NCBI GenBank assembly: GCA_017303775.1
Contig: JAFLCH010000001.1
Span: forward strand, 1-35,563
Source: Anaerolineae bacterium
Lineage (GTDB): Bacteria > Chloroflexota > Anaerolineae > Aggregatilineales > Phototrophicaceae
Reading direction: 5' to 3'
Length of the DNA: 35,563 nucleotides
The position numbers were made by a program, and so were the translations under genes. Below, piece by piece: positions 1 to 8,585 of this stretch; position 1 is the first letter of the stretch; every line of letters starts with the position of its first letter. The notes under the pieces were generated by a model that saw only the letters and a program-made list of their open reading frames with translations, made no database searches and was not told the origin of the DNA.

Positions 1-995
1 GAAGTGCTCTGGTCGGCAATGGTTTGCCGAACGGCTGTTACTGCTTGATCGAGCGGTTGGAAGGCGGCGAGTGATGAATAGAGGCGTGCCGCTATGAGGA
101 GGTGGAGCGAGGCCGACAACGGGGCGGTGTTGGCAATGACCGCAGATACGCCTGCGCGGAGAAGGGATTGTGCCGCGAGTGTGGCAATGGTGGGAGAGGG
201 GTTTTCGAGGAAAAGTGAAACCAAGCGGGGCGTACCCGAATGCCCGATTTCAGCGGCGATTTGATGAAAGTCGATCGGGCGAGAACCTGAAGCGAGGCCG
301 TCGTCTTCAAAGACGAGCTGGACTGAAGCGGTTTGCTGGTCGAAGTGCGTGTGGGCAGCAACGTGAATGATGTGATTGTCCGCAGTCCGCAGAAGGCGAC
401 GGAGTTGATGCCAAGTGGGTGGCTTGAGAGGCGTGAAAGCGATGCCGGTTTGGGATGGGATGTTGAGCGGTTTGAGCGGCGGGTAATTGGGAGGGGAGGG
501 GTGGATTACGAGTATGTTTAAGTTCTGCGTGATGGGTACGAGGGGACGTGGTTGTAGGCCGGTGAATGACCTGATCAGGGATGTGCGGCGGGAGAGGGCG
601 AGGTGATTGCCTTCGTGGTCGCACAGTAATTCCCACGGGATGTGGTGTAGATGCGGTGTGTTGTCTAGATGCAGTTGAAGGATTAGCCCTTGATCCGGTT
701 GGCTGAGAGTTTGATTGTAGGCGGTTAGTATATCGGGGTGGTGAGCGATGAGAAAGTCGAAGATGCGCTGACCGGTTTGCCGTAAGGCATGGCGGAGGGT
801 AGGCGGTTGATTGGCGTCCGGGGGTATGAAACGAGATTGGCGCAATTCTGCCGCCGTAAAAGGGAATGCTGCGACCCCTGTGGCGTTGTGGTTAGGGGTT
901 CGCAGCTCAACAGCAGCCTGTTCGTCTGACAACTGGCGGACGAAAAGATCAAAGGTGTGATGTTGGAAGTGTGAAAGTGCAGGTTTTGTGACCAA
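1..995 (-). CDS. CHAT-domain protein, C-terminally cut by the window edge
   Basis: Translating the minus strand below prfB gives about 331 codons without a stop, running off the left edge. CHAT landmarks are clear: the strand and PWELL motif near residues 115-130 (IPWELLCD), then LALSRRTSLIRSF, a histidine in IIHVAAH near residue 215, and the late segment LAAQSLLRAGVSAVIA followed by the usual A.LY..L.....L..AV..R helix. CHAT domains are caspase-like peptidases, often tied to signalling or defence. The usual nucleophile segment (L.aCeSA) reads LFLENPSP, so the catalytic Cys appears to be missing. There is no ATG or GTG in frame. The first possible start is the TTG at 995-993, directly after the prfB stop and in the same frame. 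The N-terminal 100 residues are not recognised. Family call is firm; start and activity are uncertain. Confidence 0.8.
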   Translation of the reverse strand, partial: MVTKPALSHFQHHTFDLFVRQLSDEQAAVELRTPNHNATGVAAFPFTAAELRQSRFIPPDANQPPTLRHALRQTGQRIFDFLIAHHPDILTAYNQTLSQPDQGLILQLHLDNTPHLHHIPWELLCDHEGNHLALSRRTSLIRSFTGLQPRPLVPITQNLNILVIHPSPPNYPPLKPLNIPSQTGIAFTPLKPPTWHQLRRLLRTADNHIIHVAAHTHFDQQTASVQLVFEDDGLASGSRPIDFHQIAAEIGHSGTPRLVSLFLENPSPTIATLAAQSLLRAGVSAVIANTAPLSASLHLLIAARLYSSLAAFQPLDQAVTAVRQTIADQST

Positions 996-2099
996 TTACA
1001 CTTTTTCGGCTTGTCCTCGCTCTACCTGATAACGGAGATAGGCATCCATGAATTCGTTCAGACGACCGTCCAGAACCGCACCCGTGTTGCCGGTTTCATA
1101 ATCGGTGCGATGATCTTTGACCATCTGATAGGGATGCAGGACGTAAGAGCGAATTTGATTACCCCAACCCGCGTCAACGTTTTCACCTTTTAGGGACGCA
1201 AGCTGGGCTTCTTGCTTTTGACGTTCCATTTCGAAGAGGCGTGCTTTCAAGATTTGAGTGGCTCGTTCGCGGTTTTGCTTCTGGCTGCGTTCGTTCTGGC
1301 ACTGGACGACAATACCGGTTGGTATATGGGTGATGCGAACGGCGGTGTCGTTCTTCTGGACATTTTGCCCACCGGCACCACCGGCACGATAGGTATCGAC
1401 TTTGAGATCCTTTTCGCTGATTTCGATGTCGATGTCCCCTTGAATATCCGGCCAAAGCTCGGCTTTGGCGAACGAGGTGTGGCGGCGGTTGGCGGCGTCG
1501 AAGGGACTGAGGCGAACGAGGCGATGGACACCCTGTTCACTCTGGAGGTAGCCGTAAGCGTACTCGCCTTTGATGCTCATCATGACGGATTTGATGCCGG
1601 CTTCTTCACCATCACTGCGTTCGATGACTTCAACTTTGTAGCCATTTTGCTCGGCCCAGCGCATGTACATGCGTTCGAGCATAAGCGCCCAATCCTGCGC
1701 TTCCGTCCCACCTGCACCGGCGTGAATGGAGAAAATGGCATTTTCGTTGTCGTAGGGGCCAGAGAGCAGGGCTTGCAGTTCCATGCGCTGGACGAGTTCG
1801 GAAAGGCTGTTGGTTTCGGTGGTAAGATCATTGAGCAGGGAGTCGTCACCGAGTTGAGCGAGTTCCAAGGCATCATTGATGCGACTTGAAAGAGACTGCC
1901 AGCGTTCAACTTCTGCTTTGAGGCGGGCAATTTCCTGCATTACTTTTTGGGCGGCGTCGGAATTATTCCAGAAATCATCGACGGCGGCTTCTTCTTCTAG
2001 CCCAGCGATTTGTTCGGCTTTACCTGTGATGGCGAGGCGCTCCATCAGCCCATCAATACGAATTTTCATGCTCTTCAACAGGCTGATTAATTGTTCCAT
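996..2099 (-). CDS. prfB: Peptide chain release factor 2
   Basis: RF2 recognises UGA and UAA on the ribosome and triggers peptide release. The 367-residue product has the full layout: N-terminal helical domain, GGTEAQDWALMLERMYMRW, the SPF stop-codon recognition tripeptide in RLVRLSPFDAANRRHTSF, and the GGQ catalytic loop in AGGAGGQNVQKND. The length is normal and the N-terminus aligns with residue 1 onward of E. coli RF2. The reading frame is continuous across the place where many prfB genes carry a UGA-dependent +1 frameshift near codon 25, so that autoregulation is absent. A TAG lies in frame just before the ATG, which fixes the 5' limit; a GGGAGG sits about 16 bases upstream, rather far. 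It follows ftsY by 43 bases on the same strand. Confidence 0.97.
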   Translation of the reverse strand: MEQLISLLKSMKIRIDGLMERLAITGKAEQIAGLEEEAAVDDFWNNSDAAQKVMQEIARLKAEVERWQSLSSRINDALELAQLGDDSLLNDLTTETNSLSELVQRMELQALLSGPYDNENAIFSIHAGAGGTEAQDWALMLERMYMRWAEQNGYKVEVIERSDGEEAGIKSVMMSIKGEYAYGYLQSEQGVHRLVRLSPFDAANRRHTSFAKAELWPDIQGDIDIEISEKDLKVDTYRAGGAGGQNVQKNDTAVRITHIPTGIVVQCQNERSQKQNRERATQILKARLFEMERQKQEAQLASLKGENVDAGWGNQIRSYVLHPYQMVKDHRTDYETGNTGAVLDGRLNEFMDAYLRYQVERGQAEKV

Positions 2100-2142
2100 C
2101 TAATTTGTACCAAATCCTCCCTAACAGCGGTTTGGTTCCGCC

Positions 2143-3102
2143 TTAATTGTCTTCGAATAGGCTGTTGACAAAGTTGTCGGGATCGAAGAAGACCAGATTG
2201 GTGACGCCTTCTCCGAGACCGATGTAGTGAACGGGCAGTTTGAGTTCGTTGAAGATTGAAAAGACCATGCCACCTTTGGCTGTGCCGTCAAGTTTGGTGA
2301 CGATGACACCGGTGATGTTGACTAATTCGCGGAACTTTTTGGCCTGTTCGAGTGCGTTTTGGCCGGTGGTGCCATCCAACACTAACCAGACTTCGTGGGG
2401 GGCGTCCGGGACTACTTTGGCGGAAATCGCACGGATTTTGGCGAGTTCTTCCATGAGATTGAAGTTGGTGTGGAGGCGACCGGCTGTGTCGACAATGAGC
2501 ACATCACAACCACGCGCTTTGGCAGCGGTGGTGGCATCGAACACGACGGAGGCAGGGTCTGAGCCGGGTTTGTTGGCGATGACCGGCACACCGATGCGAC
2601 TGCCCCATGTTTGAAGCTGTTCGATGGCGGCGGCACGGAAGGTATCACCGGCGGCAAGCATGACTTTACGCCCGTTGTTGTTGAGGCGGTTAGCGATTTT
2701 GGCGATTGAAGTTGTTTTGCCCGAACCATTGACACCAACAATTAAGATGATGGATAGGGGACGACCACTGATGTTTGGGACGGGCGGTTCGGTGAGCAGT
2801 GAGCGGAGAACTTCTTTAAGCGCCTTGTTGAGCTGCTCGGTATTGGTAATGCCTTCACGCCGAACTTTGGCCTTTAATTCGGATAGAACATGTTGAGTGG
2901 TTGGAACCCCCAAATCTGCTTGAATCAGCAGGGCTTCCATGTCATCCCACGTGTCGTCATCGATGTTGGAACTGCCCAACATTTGTGAGATGCGCCCGAA
3001 GAATGACTGCCGTGTTTTTGAAAGGCCTGTGCGAAAAATGCTCAAGGGACTTTGTGCTCCCAGATGTATATGATTGCAATGATTTTTATGGATGCAAGAC
3101 AA
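2143..3102 (-). CDS. ftsY: Signal recognition particle receptor FtsY
   Basis: FtsY is the SRP-receptor GTPase that docks ribosome-nascent-chain complexes at the membrane. All GTPase motifs are present: GVNGSGKTTSIAKIA (G1), DTFRAAAIEQL (G2), DTAGRLH (G3), TKLDGTAKGG (G4) and the final GLGE. An NG domain is preceded by a short N-terminus with no long acidic A domain. The first ATG (3102) gives an odd His/Cys-rich leader. The TTG at 3045-3043 has GGGAG about 10 bases upstream and would start at SIFRTGLSKTRQSFFGRI, a typical FtsY N-terminus, so I consider 2143-3045 (301 codons including stop) the likelier gene. It heads the ftsY-prfB-CHAT unit and is divergent from moaC. Confidence 0.96.
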   Translation of the reverse strand: MSCIHKNHCNHIHLGAQSPLSIFRTGLSKTRQSFFGRISQMLGSSNIDDDTWDDMEALLIQADLGVPTTQHVLSELKAKVRREGITNTEQLNKALKEVLRSLLTEPPVPNISGRPLSIILIVGVNGSGKTTSIAKIANRLNNNGRKVMLAAGDTFRAAAIEQLQTWGSRIGVPVIANKPGSDPASVVFDATTAAKARGCDVLIVDTAGRLHTNFNLMEELAKIRAISAKVVPDAPHEVWLVLDGTTGQNALEQAKKFRELVNITGVIVTKLDGTAKGGMVFSIFNELKLPVHYIGLGEGVTNLVFFDPDNFVNSLFEDN

Positions 3103-3116
3103 TACGAAATATGACC

Positions 3117-3162
3117 GTGAAAGTATACAACACGCTGCGCTATAATTAAAGCCTCAGGGGGA
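3117..3162. promoter_or_regulatory. Divergent promoter region between ftsY and moaC
   Basis: On the plus strand TATAAT at 3141-3146 is a perfect -10 box; the matching -35 region (near 3117-3123, GTGAAAG) is poor. A strong ribosome site AGGGGGA lies at 3156-3162, three bases before the moaC ATG. On the minus strand TATACT (complement of 3122-3127) is a good -10 candidate for ftsY. The two promoters would overlap within about 40 bases. Inferred from motif spacing only. Confidence 0.5.
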
Positions 3163-3165
3163 GAT

Positions 3166-3657
3166 ATGACCGAAGAGAAACGATTGACACATGTTGATGA
3201 AACCGGGCGGGCGCGCATGGTGGACGTGGGAGGGAAGCCCGACAGCGAGCGCGTGGCGGTGGCCGAAGGTTATGTGTTTATGCAAGCGGAAACGCTGAAG
3301 CTGATCCGAGATGGGGCGCTCAAAAAAGGAGATGTGCTGACGACGGCACGTCTAGCGGGTATTATGGGGGCAAAGCGCACTTCTGAACTGATTCCGTTGT
3401 GCCACCCGATTCCGCTGACGCATCTGGAAATTGAGCTTGCGCTTGATGAAACAGAGCATAAGGTTATCATCCGAGCGAGCGCGCGAACGATTGGAAAGAC
3501 GGGTGTAGAGATGGAAGCACTGACGGCGGTTACAACGGCGGCACTCACTATTTATGATATGGCGAAGGCTGTTGACCGAGGGATGCGTATCGGAGACATC
3601 CGGTTATTGGAAAAGCGCGGCGGGCAACACGGTGATTATGTAGCAGAGGGCATGTGA
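3166..3657 (+). CDS. moaC: Cyclic pyranopterin monophosphate synthase MoaC
   Basis: MoaC converts the MoaA product (3',8-cyclo-7,8-dihydro-GTP) to cyclic pyranopterin monophosphate, the first stable intermediate of molybdenum cofactor synthesis, in the cytoplasm. The 163-residue protein is of normal length and shows [18 protein letters not shown] at the start, [34 protein letters not shown] in the middle, [22 protein letters not shown] and the late KRGGQHGDY (usually GGkSG). The start is supported by AGGGGGA just upstream. Its stop overlaps the start of the moaD-moaE fusion, so the two are translationally coupled. No moaA is in the window. Confidence 0.97.
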   Translation: MTEEKRLTHVDETGRARMVDVGGKPDSERVAVAEGYVFMQAETLKLIRDGALKKGDVLTTARLAGIMGAKRTSELIPLCHPIPLTHLEIELALDETEHKVIIRASARTIGKTGVEMEALTAVTTAALTIYDMAKAVDRGMRIGDIRLLEKRGGQHGDYVAEGM

Positions 3658-4409
3658 TGCAGATTAAGGTTTTGCTGTTTGCGACTCTGAAGGATCTGGC
3701 GGGTAACAACCGACTGACATTGACGCTGCCGGATGGTGTGATGACCGTGAGCGATGCGCGACAGGCATTGATCCGCCAATTTCCACATATGAAGGCGCAC
3801 GCGGAGGCGGCAATCGCGGCGGTGAACGAGGAATTTGCAGGCGCGACAGATGTGGTGAAGGATGGTGATGAGGTGGCGTTCTTCCCTCCGGTAAGCGGCG
3901 GAAGCGGGACCTATCCTGAAGTATTCTTGCTGGCCGATGAGCCTATTCAGACGGATGATTTGATTAAACAGATCACTGTAAAGGCGACTGGCGCAGTATG
4001 TGTTTTCAGCGGGATGGTGCGCGGGGAAACGCAACAGGACGGGATACGCCAAGAGACGCAGCATCTGGAATATGAAGCTTATGAGCCGATGGCGCTGCGG
4101 AAGATGGAACAAGTGGCGGCTGAAATCCGTGAGCGGTGGCCGCTGGTGCAAGGGATCGCGATTGTTCAGCGAGTAGGTAAACTGGATGTAGGGGACAATA
4201 CAATTTTGATCGCATGTTCGTCGGGGCATCGTGATCAGGGATGTTTTGAGGCAGCACGGTACGGGATTGACCGGCTGAAGGAGATTGTGCCGGTTTGGAA
4301 GAAAGAAGTGCGACCTAATGGGGAAGCGTGGGTGGAAGGGTATTATATGCCGACAAGCGCTGACCGACAGGATGGGTTGGACCAAGAATCCGTGACTGAT
4401 CAAGCGTGA
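3654..4409 (+). CDS. moaDE: MoaD-MoaE fusion (molybdopterin synthase, MoaX-like)
   Basis: Both subunits of molybdopterin synthase, which puts two dithiolene sulfurs into cyclic pyranopterin monophosphate, are in one chain. Residues 1-84 are MoaD with a ubiquitin-like fold ending in FFPPVSGG; residues about 88-240 are MoaE, with [24 protein letters not shown], the basic RVGKLDVGD segment and [14 protein letters not shown]. In separate proteins the MoaD C-terminal Gly-Gly must be free to carry the thiocarboxylate; here SGTY follows directly. M. tuberculosis MoaX is a known fusion of this type that is cleaved after the Gly-Gly, so cleavage is likely here too (inference). Start is GTG 3654 or ATG 3657 overlapping the moaC TGA. 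The last 15 residues are poorly conserved tail. Confidence 0.95.
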   Translation: MMQIKVLLFATLKDLAGNNRLTLTLPDGVMTVSDARQALIRQFPHMKAHAEAAIAAVNEEFAGATDVVKDGDEVAFFPPVSGGSGTYPEVFLLADEPIQTDDLIKQITVKATGAVCVFSGMVRGETQQDGIRQETQHLEYEAYEPMALRKMEQVAAEIRERWPLVQGIAIVQRVGKLDVGDNTILIACSSGHRDQGCFEAARYGIDRLKEIVPVWKKEVRPNGEAWVEGYYMPTSADRQDGLDQESVTDQA

Positions 4410-4454
4410 AACTGTTTTATTTGTCAGAGAAATTTTATTGTTGAGGAGCCGTTT

Positions 4455-5699
4455 ATGACGCGACGAGTAGTGGTGACTGGCCTAGGGATGGTGACGCCTC
4501 TGGGACATACTGTTGAAGAGACATGGGCCAATATCACCGCCGGAAAAAGCGGCATTGGGCCGATCACGCTGTTTGACCCGACGAATTACCTCGTCAAGAT
4601 CGCGGCAGAGGTGAAGAACTGGGATGCGACACAGTATATGCCAGCAAAAGAGGTGCGGCGACGTGACCGATACCAACACTTTTGCATTGCAGCAGCAAAA
4701 GAAGCGATGCAGCAATCCGGGCTGGAGGTCAATGATGGCAACCGGCGACGGATTGGCAGCATTATCGGGTCTTCGGTGGGTGGGGTAGGGAGCTATTACG
4801 AGCAAGCTGATTTGCTGTTTGAAACTAAAGACCCGCGCCGCATCACTCCATTCGGGATTCCGATGTTGATGGCAAACGGTGGGAGTGATCTGGTCAGCAT
4901 CGAGTACGGGGTTACCGGACCATCGGCGACGCCGACGTCGGCCTGTGCGACGGGCGCAGACTGCATCGGGCATGCATTTGATTTGATCCGATGGGGGCGG
5001 TTGGATGCTGCGTTGGCAGGATGTGGTGATGCGCCGATTATCCCGATTGGTATCGCAGCATTTGACCGAGTGGGCGCGTGTTCACGGGAGAATGACCAAC
5101 CGGAGCGGGCAATGCGACCGTTTGATAAGACCCGACCGGGCTTGGTGTTTAGTGAAGGCGCCGGTGTGATTGTGATGGAAGCGTTGGAATTTGCTGAGGC
5201 ACGCGGGGCGATTATTCTGGCGGAACTTGTGGGATTCGCGTCAACTTCGGACGCGTTCCATGTCACAGCTCCACAACCTGATGGCTTCGGGGCGAGCGAA
5301 GCGATTTCTCTGGCACTAGACGACGCTCAGTTGGTGCCAGAGGACATTCATTACATCAACGCGCATGGAACCGGTACTTCGCTGAATGATGTGATGGAAA
5401 CGCGGGCGGTGAAGCGGGTATTTGGTGAACAGGCTTATAAAGTTCCGTTGAGTTCGACGAAGAGTATGACGGGACATGGGATGGGGGCTACAGCCGCTAC
5501 GGAGGCGATTTTCTCGATTCTTGCGATTCGGGATCAACTTGTGCCACCGACGATTAATCTGCACGAAGCTGACCCAGATTGCGATTTAGATTATGTGCCG
5601 AATGTGGCGCGGGAGATGTCGGTTAGCTGTGTGATGAGCAACTCCTTCGGGTTTGGTGGTCATAATGTGTCGTTGATTTTCAAGGCATTTAAGTCGTAA
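4455..5699 (+). CDS. fabF: 3-oxoacyl-[acyl-carrier-protein] synthase II
   Basis: FabF condenses malonyl-ACP with acyl-ACP in fatty acid elongation. The 414-residue protein begins RRVVVTGLGMVTPLG, has the nucleophile Cys near residue 164 in TSACATGADCIGHAF, the two catalytic histidines in INAHGTGTSLND and SMTGHGMGATAATEAI, and ends NSFGFGGHNVSLIFK. GAGGAG lies about 7 bases before the ATG. It follows the moaDE gene by 45 bases and precedes rnc by 16, the familiar fab-rnc order seen in many bacteria. No acpP sits between them. Confidence 0.97.
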   Translation: MTRRVVVTGLGMVTPLGHTVEETWANITAGKSGIGPITLFDPTNYLVKIAAEVKNWDATQYMPAKEVRRRDRYQHFCIAAAKEAMQQSGLEVNDGNRRRIGSIIGSSVGGVGSYYEQADLLFETKDPRRITPFGIPMLMANGGSDLVSIEYGVTGPSATPTSACATGADCIGHAFDLIRWGRLDAALAGCGDAPIIPIGIAAFDRVGACSRENDQPERAMRPFDKTRPGLVFSEGAGVIVMEALEFAEARGAIILAELVGFASTSDAFHVTAPQPDGFGASEAISLALDDAQLVPEDIHYINAHGTGTSLNDVMETRAVKRVFGEQAYKVPLSSTKSMTGHGMGATAATEAIFSILAIRDQLVPPTINLHEADPDCDLDYVPNVAREMSVSCVMSNSFGFGGHNVSLIFKAFKS

Positions 5700-5715
5700 A
5701 GAGCGTTGGGCAGGA

Positions 5716-6432
5716 TTGTTGGAGCTGATGACTGATATAGGAACCTTACAAAGCAGCTTAGAACTGGCTTTTCATGATGAGGATCTGTTGCTGCAAGCAC
5801 TGACGCATCGATCGTTTCATAATGAGCATGGAACGACTGATGTTGGTGATAATGAGCGGTTGGAATTCCTCGGTGATGCGGTTTTGGATTTCATGGTTGG
5901 TGATATGTTATTCCGGCGTTACCCGGATATGCCGGAAGGTGATCTGACGCGACTGCGTGCTGCATTGGTACGGACGGAGTCGCTGGCGCGGGTGGCGCAG
6001 GAGATGTCGTTGGGAGTCCATCTGCGTATGGGTAGGGGCGAGGAAGGCACGGGGGGGCGAGAGCGGCAGACAAATTTGTGCGCTGCACTGGAGGCGGTGG
6101 TAGGGGCGTTGTATCTTGATCAGGGGGTCGAGGCGGTGCGTGTGTTCATTGCCCCCCGATTAGATGCGCTGCTGCAAGAGATTTTGAAAGAGTCGCTTGA
6201 CCGTGATGCGCGTAGTTCGCTGCAAGAATGGAGCCAAGCTGAGCTTAATCTGACACCTGTGTATCGTACTGTGTCTTCCAGTGGGCCTGATCATGAGAAA
6301 GAGTTTGTGGTGGAAGTGATGATCGGAGAGCAGGTGGCCGGACAAGGAACCGGACGCAGTAAGCAGGCTGGAGCACAGGCTGCTGCACGTGATGCACTGC
6401 GACGAGTGAACAACGGGGAGTTCTCAGTTTGA
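5716..6432 (+). CDS. rnc: Ribonuclease III
   Basis: RNase III cuts double-stranded RNA and matures rRNA precursors. The signature NERLEFLGDAVLDF lies near residues 46-59, the second catalytic acidic cluster is in CAALEAVVGALYLDQG, and the C-terminal 70 residues form a double-stranded RNA-binding domain (SSLQEWSQAELNLTPVYRT through GRSKQAGAQAAARDAL). The start is ambiguous: TTG 5716, TTG 5719 or ATG 5728 are in frame; the ATG gives MTDIGTLQSSLE. A terminator hairpin overlaps the stop codon, ending the moaC-moaDE-fabF-rnc unit. Confidence 0.97.
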   Translation: MLELMTDIGTLQSSLELAFHDEDLLLQALTHRSFHNEHGTTDVGDNERLEFLGDAVLDFMVGDMLFRRYPDMPEGDLTRLRAALVRTESLARVAQEMSLGVHLRMGRGEEGTGGRERQTNLCAALEAVVGALYLDQGVEAVRVFIAPRLDALLQEILKESLDRDARSSLQEWSQAELNLTPVYRTVSSSGPDHEKEFVVEVMIGEQVAGQGTGRSKQAGAQAAARDALRRVNNGEFSV

Positions 6433-6443
6433 TGACTCCCCGT
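6413..6443 (+). terminator. Hairpin at the 3' end of rnc
   Basis: A perfect 9-base inverted repeat (ACGGGGAGT at 6413-6421 and ACTCCCCGT at 6435-6443, loop 13) spans the rnc stop codon and is followed by ATTTCC. The U-tract is short, so strength is uncertain. The next gene is convergent and ends at 6457, so the hairpin separates two opposing transcripts. Confidence 0.6.
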
Positions 6444-6456
6444 ATTTCCTGCGATT

Positions 6457-8562
6457 TTACCCCTGAATAAAAGCTTCGATTACGACCATACGGTGATCTG
6501 AGGCCTGCGAGTTGACGGTGTTGGCTCCGATGGGAACCAATGAACGCCGCCAAAGCCAGAGATAATCCAATTGAACACGCGGTACGCCTGTGCGCCACAG
6601 TGTGGCGGATAGTTCCGATGGGAGACCTGTGCCAGCAAAGGGGTCAACAAAACCGGCTGCTCGCATCTGATCGGCGAGGGGGGAGTCGGGGATATTGTTA
6701 AATGTACCGCCGATGAGTAATCGTCCCAAGTTGCCATCCGGATATTGATTAGCAAGGATGGCAAAGATTTCGTTTATCTGGCGTTGTTGATCCTGCTCTT
6801 GTTGTTCTACGGTTCGGCCGTCCCCGACATCCAAGAGGTATTCAAGGCGAGTGTTGTAAATGTTAATTACCCCTTCGTCCGGTTGGATGCGGACGCGTTG
6901 GAGACCGGTTTGACTGCCTGAACTGGTTAGCTGTGTGCCATCTGACTCTATGATGAGCACACGGGATAAAACTGCTAAACCTTGCAAGCCTTCGTTGGTG
7001 GGGAAGAAGCGCACATCCATGCCCAAACGCCGCGCTAGCCATAAGGCTTGATCTACACCGTAGCTCGTCATTCGTCCGACTTCTACCTGTTGGAGCAGTA
7101 CGACATCCGCGCCACTCTGTTGAATGGTGCGGGCGATGGCTTCCATGTCAAAGTGATAGAACTCATTGAAACCGGCATGGATATTGTAGGTGCCGATGCG
7201 AATACTGTTGACGGGGTTTTGTTCGGTACTTAAGAGCAGGTTAATTTGGGGCGGACGTACTGCTACGGCTACGCCTATACTGGCTAGGGCTACAGCGGCA
7301 ATGCCCAGAATACTTTGCCACGACGTACCTGTCGTCCATGGTATGCGTCGCTGGGTTTGAATAACCGGGAGCGCAGCAAAAAACACCGCCAAAAGCAGAA
7401 CCCCAAGGCCGAAGCCACGAAAGGCGCGCAGAAATGGCGGGATGTACGGGTTGAGAAAGGCGAGATCGCCAGTGAGATTCTGGACATAACCGTATTCGTA
7501 GGTGAAGTTGTCGGCAGCGGTGAGTAAGACAAAGATGATGACGGAAACCAGAAGCCAGATCGCGGTAAACTGTCGTTCTTTTTCGGCACGAGGGCGAACC
7601 AACCACCACCAGAGCATACTTACGGTAAATTGAGCGATTACAAGTGAAGCTCCGGCTAGTATACCTTGAAAACGGGTTCCAAAGACGATGAGCAGGGCCA
7701 TGAGCAGCATCCACAGCCAACCGCGAGCATTACGGTCAAACAAGCCAACAAAGTAGGTGGCTTGATTGCGTACCCAAGGAATGATGGGCAGGAGCGTGGC
7801 TAGGGTGATGAAAGGTGCGAAGCTGGTATAGTCGACTGACGCCCGCCCCGCGACTGCGTTGGGAAGTGAAAGGAGCGAGAGTTCGAGAAACAGGAGTGCC
7901 CCGAGACCGACGCCACCCCATAATGGGATTAGGCCGCGATCCGGATTGACAGCGCTTTGTTCGGTAGCTTTTTGCCGGGTTTGAACGACGAGTGTGATTA
8001 ACGCGATTATGACCAAGACGGCTGATACTGTAATCTGGGTGTCTAGATAGGCTGTGGACAGCGTTGGGTCGAGTGTATTGCCTACCGCGCGCAAGATTTG
8101 GTCTGCCGCAATGCCGAAAACAAACATATAGGGAAGGATTTGCGCCCGGTGGCGCACAATCATAGCGATGTAGAGCAGACCACCGCCAAAAACAAGGGCA
8201 GCAGCAGTGACCGGTGTAACAACTGTCGAGGCCAGCATGAGAACACGCCCTACCGCAACCAGCAGAACACCAACAAGAGATAACCAACTTAAACGCCCCA
8301 GTATGATTGTTAGAAGCGGGATGGCAAGCATGTAGATTACGAAGCTGAATTCGTTGGTGACCGTTTCGGCATCGACTATGCCCGGTATCGAAGCCGGAAT
8401 GAGCGCAGGATCTAAGCTGAGTACAATCGAAGCACTGCCTGCTCTGCTGTAGAGGGAGGCAATTAAGAAGCGGGCGGCGCCGATAAACAGCATGCCGACC
8501 AAAGCCGCTTCTAGCAAATAAAGATGTTGTAAGCGTAAACGCAGGCGGTTACGCATGTTCAC
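6457..8562 (-). CDS. Polytopic membrane protein with C-terminal EEP-like domain, probably non-catalytic
   Basis: The N-terminal 430 residues hold about a dozen hydrophobic helices. Residues about 450-700 form an endonuclease/exonuclease/phosphatase (EEP) fold outside the membrane region: IRIGTYNIHAGF, VVLLQQVE (about 489), LQGLAVLSR, YNTRLEY (about 571), LIGGTFNN (about 619) and QASDHRMVVI (about 689). In active EEP enzymes these read LQEV, NTHL and GDFN; here the metal-binding Glu is Gln, the catalytic His is Arg and the Asp is Thr, while the final SDH is kept. The arrangement recalls CWH43/PGAP2-interacting proteins, where a membrane region carries an EEP-like tail. GAGGAG lies 6 bases before the ATG. 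Likely a pseudoenzyme or binding domain; substrate unknown. Confidence 0.8.
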   Translation of the reverse strand: MNMRNRLRLRLQHLYLLEAALVGMLFIGAARFLIASLYSRAGSASIVLSLDPALIPASIPGIVDAETVTNEFSFVIYMLAIPLLTIILGRLSWLSLVGVLLVAVGRVLMLASTVVTPVTAAALVFGGGLLYIAMIVRHRAQILPYMFVFGIAADQILRAVGNTLDPTLSTAYLDTQITVSAVLVIIALITLVVQTRQKATEQSAVNPDRGLIPLWGGVGLGALLFLELSLLSLPNAVAGRASVDYTSFAPFITLATLLPIIPWVRNQATYFVGLFDRNARGWLWMLLMALLIVFGTRFQGILAGASLVIAQFTVSMLWWWLVRPRAEKERQFTAIWLLVSVIIFVLLTAADNFTYEYGYVQNLTGDLAFLNPYIPPFLRAFRGFGLGVLLLAVFFAALPVIQTQRRIPWTTGTSWQSILGIAAVALASIGVAVAVRPPQINLLLSTEQNPVNSIRIGTYNIHAGFNEFYHFDMEAIARTIQQSGADVVLLQQVEVGRMTSYGVDQALWLARRLGMDVRFFPTNEGLQGLAVLSRVLIIESDGTQLTSSGSQTGLQRVRIQPDEGVINIYNTRLEYLLDVGDGRTVEQQEQDQQRQINEIFAILANQYPDGNLGRLLIGGTFNNIPDSPLADQMRAAGFVDPFAGTGLPSELSATLWRTGVPRVQLDYLWLWRRSLVPIGANTVNSQASDHRMVVIEAFIQG

Positions 8563-8585
8563 TCCTCAGGTAATATTGCTTTGAA

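Noticed and set aside
725-952. 75-codon minus-strand frame with ATG at the left end of the window
   Set aside because: Out of phase with the long CHAT frame that covers the same bases and shows real domain motifs.
1212-1889. 225-codon open frame on the plus strand
   Set aside because: Lies antisense inside prfB, whose motifs are complete; a codon-bias shadow.
3636-4403. 255-codon open frame on the minus strand
   Set aside because: Fully antisense to the well-supported moaD-moaE fusion; its translation is rich in His, Arg and Pro with no domain.
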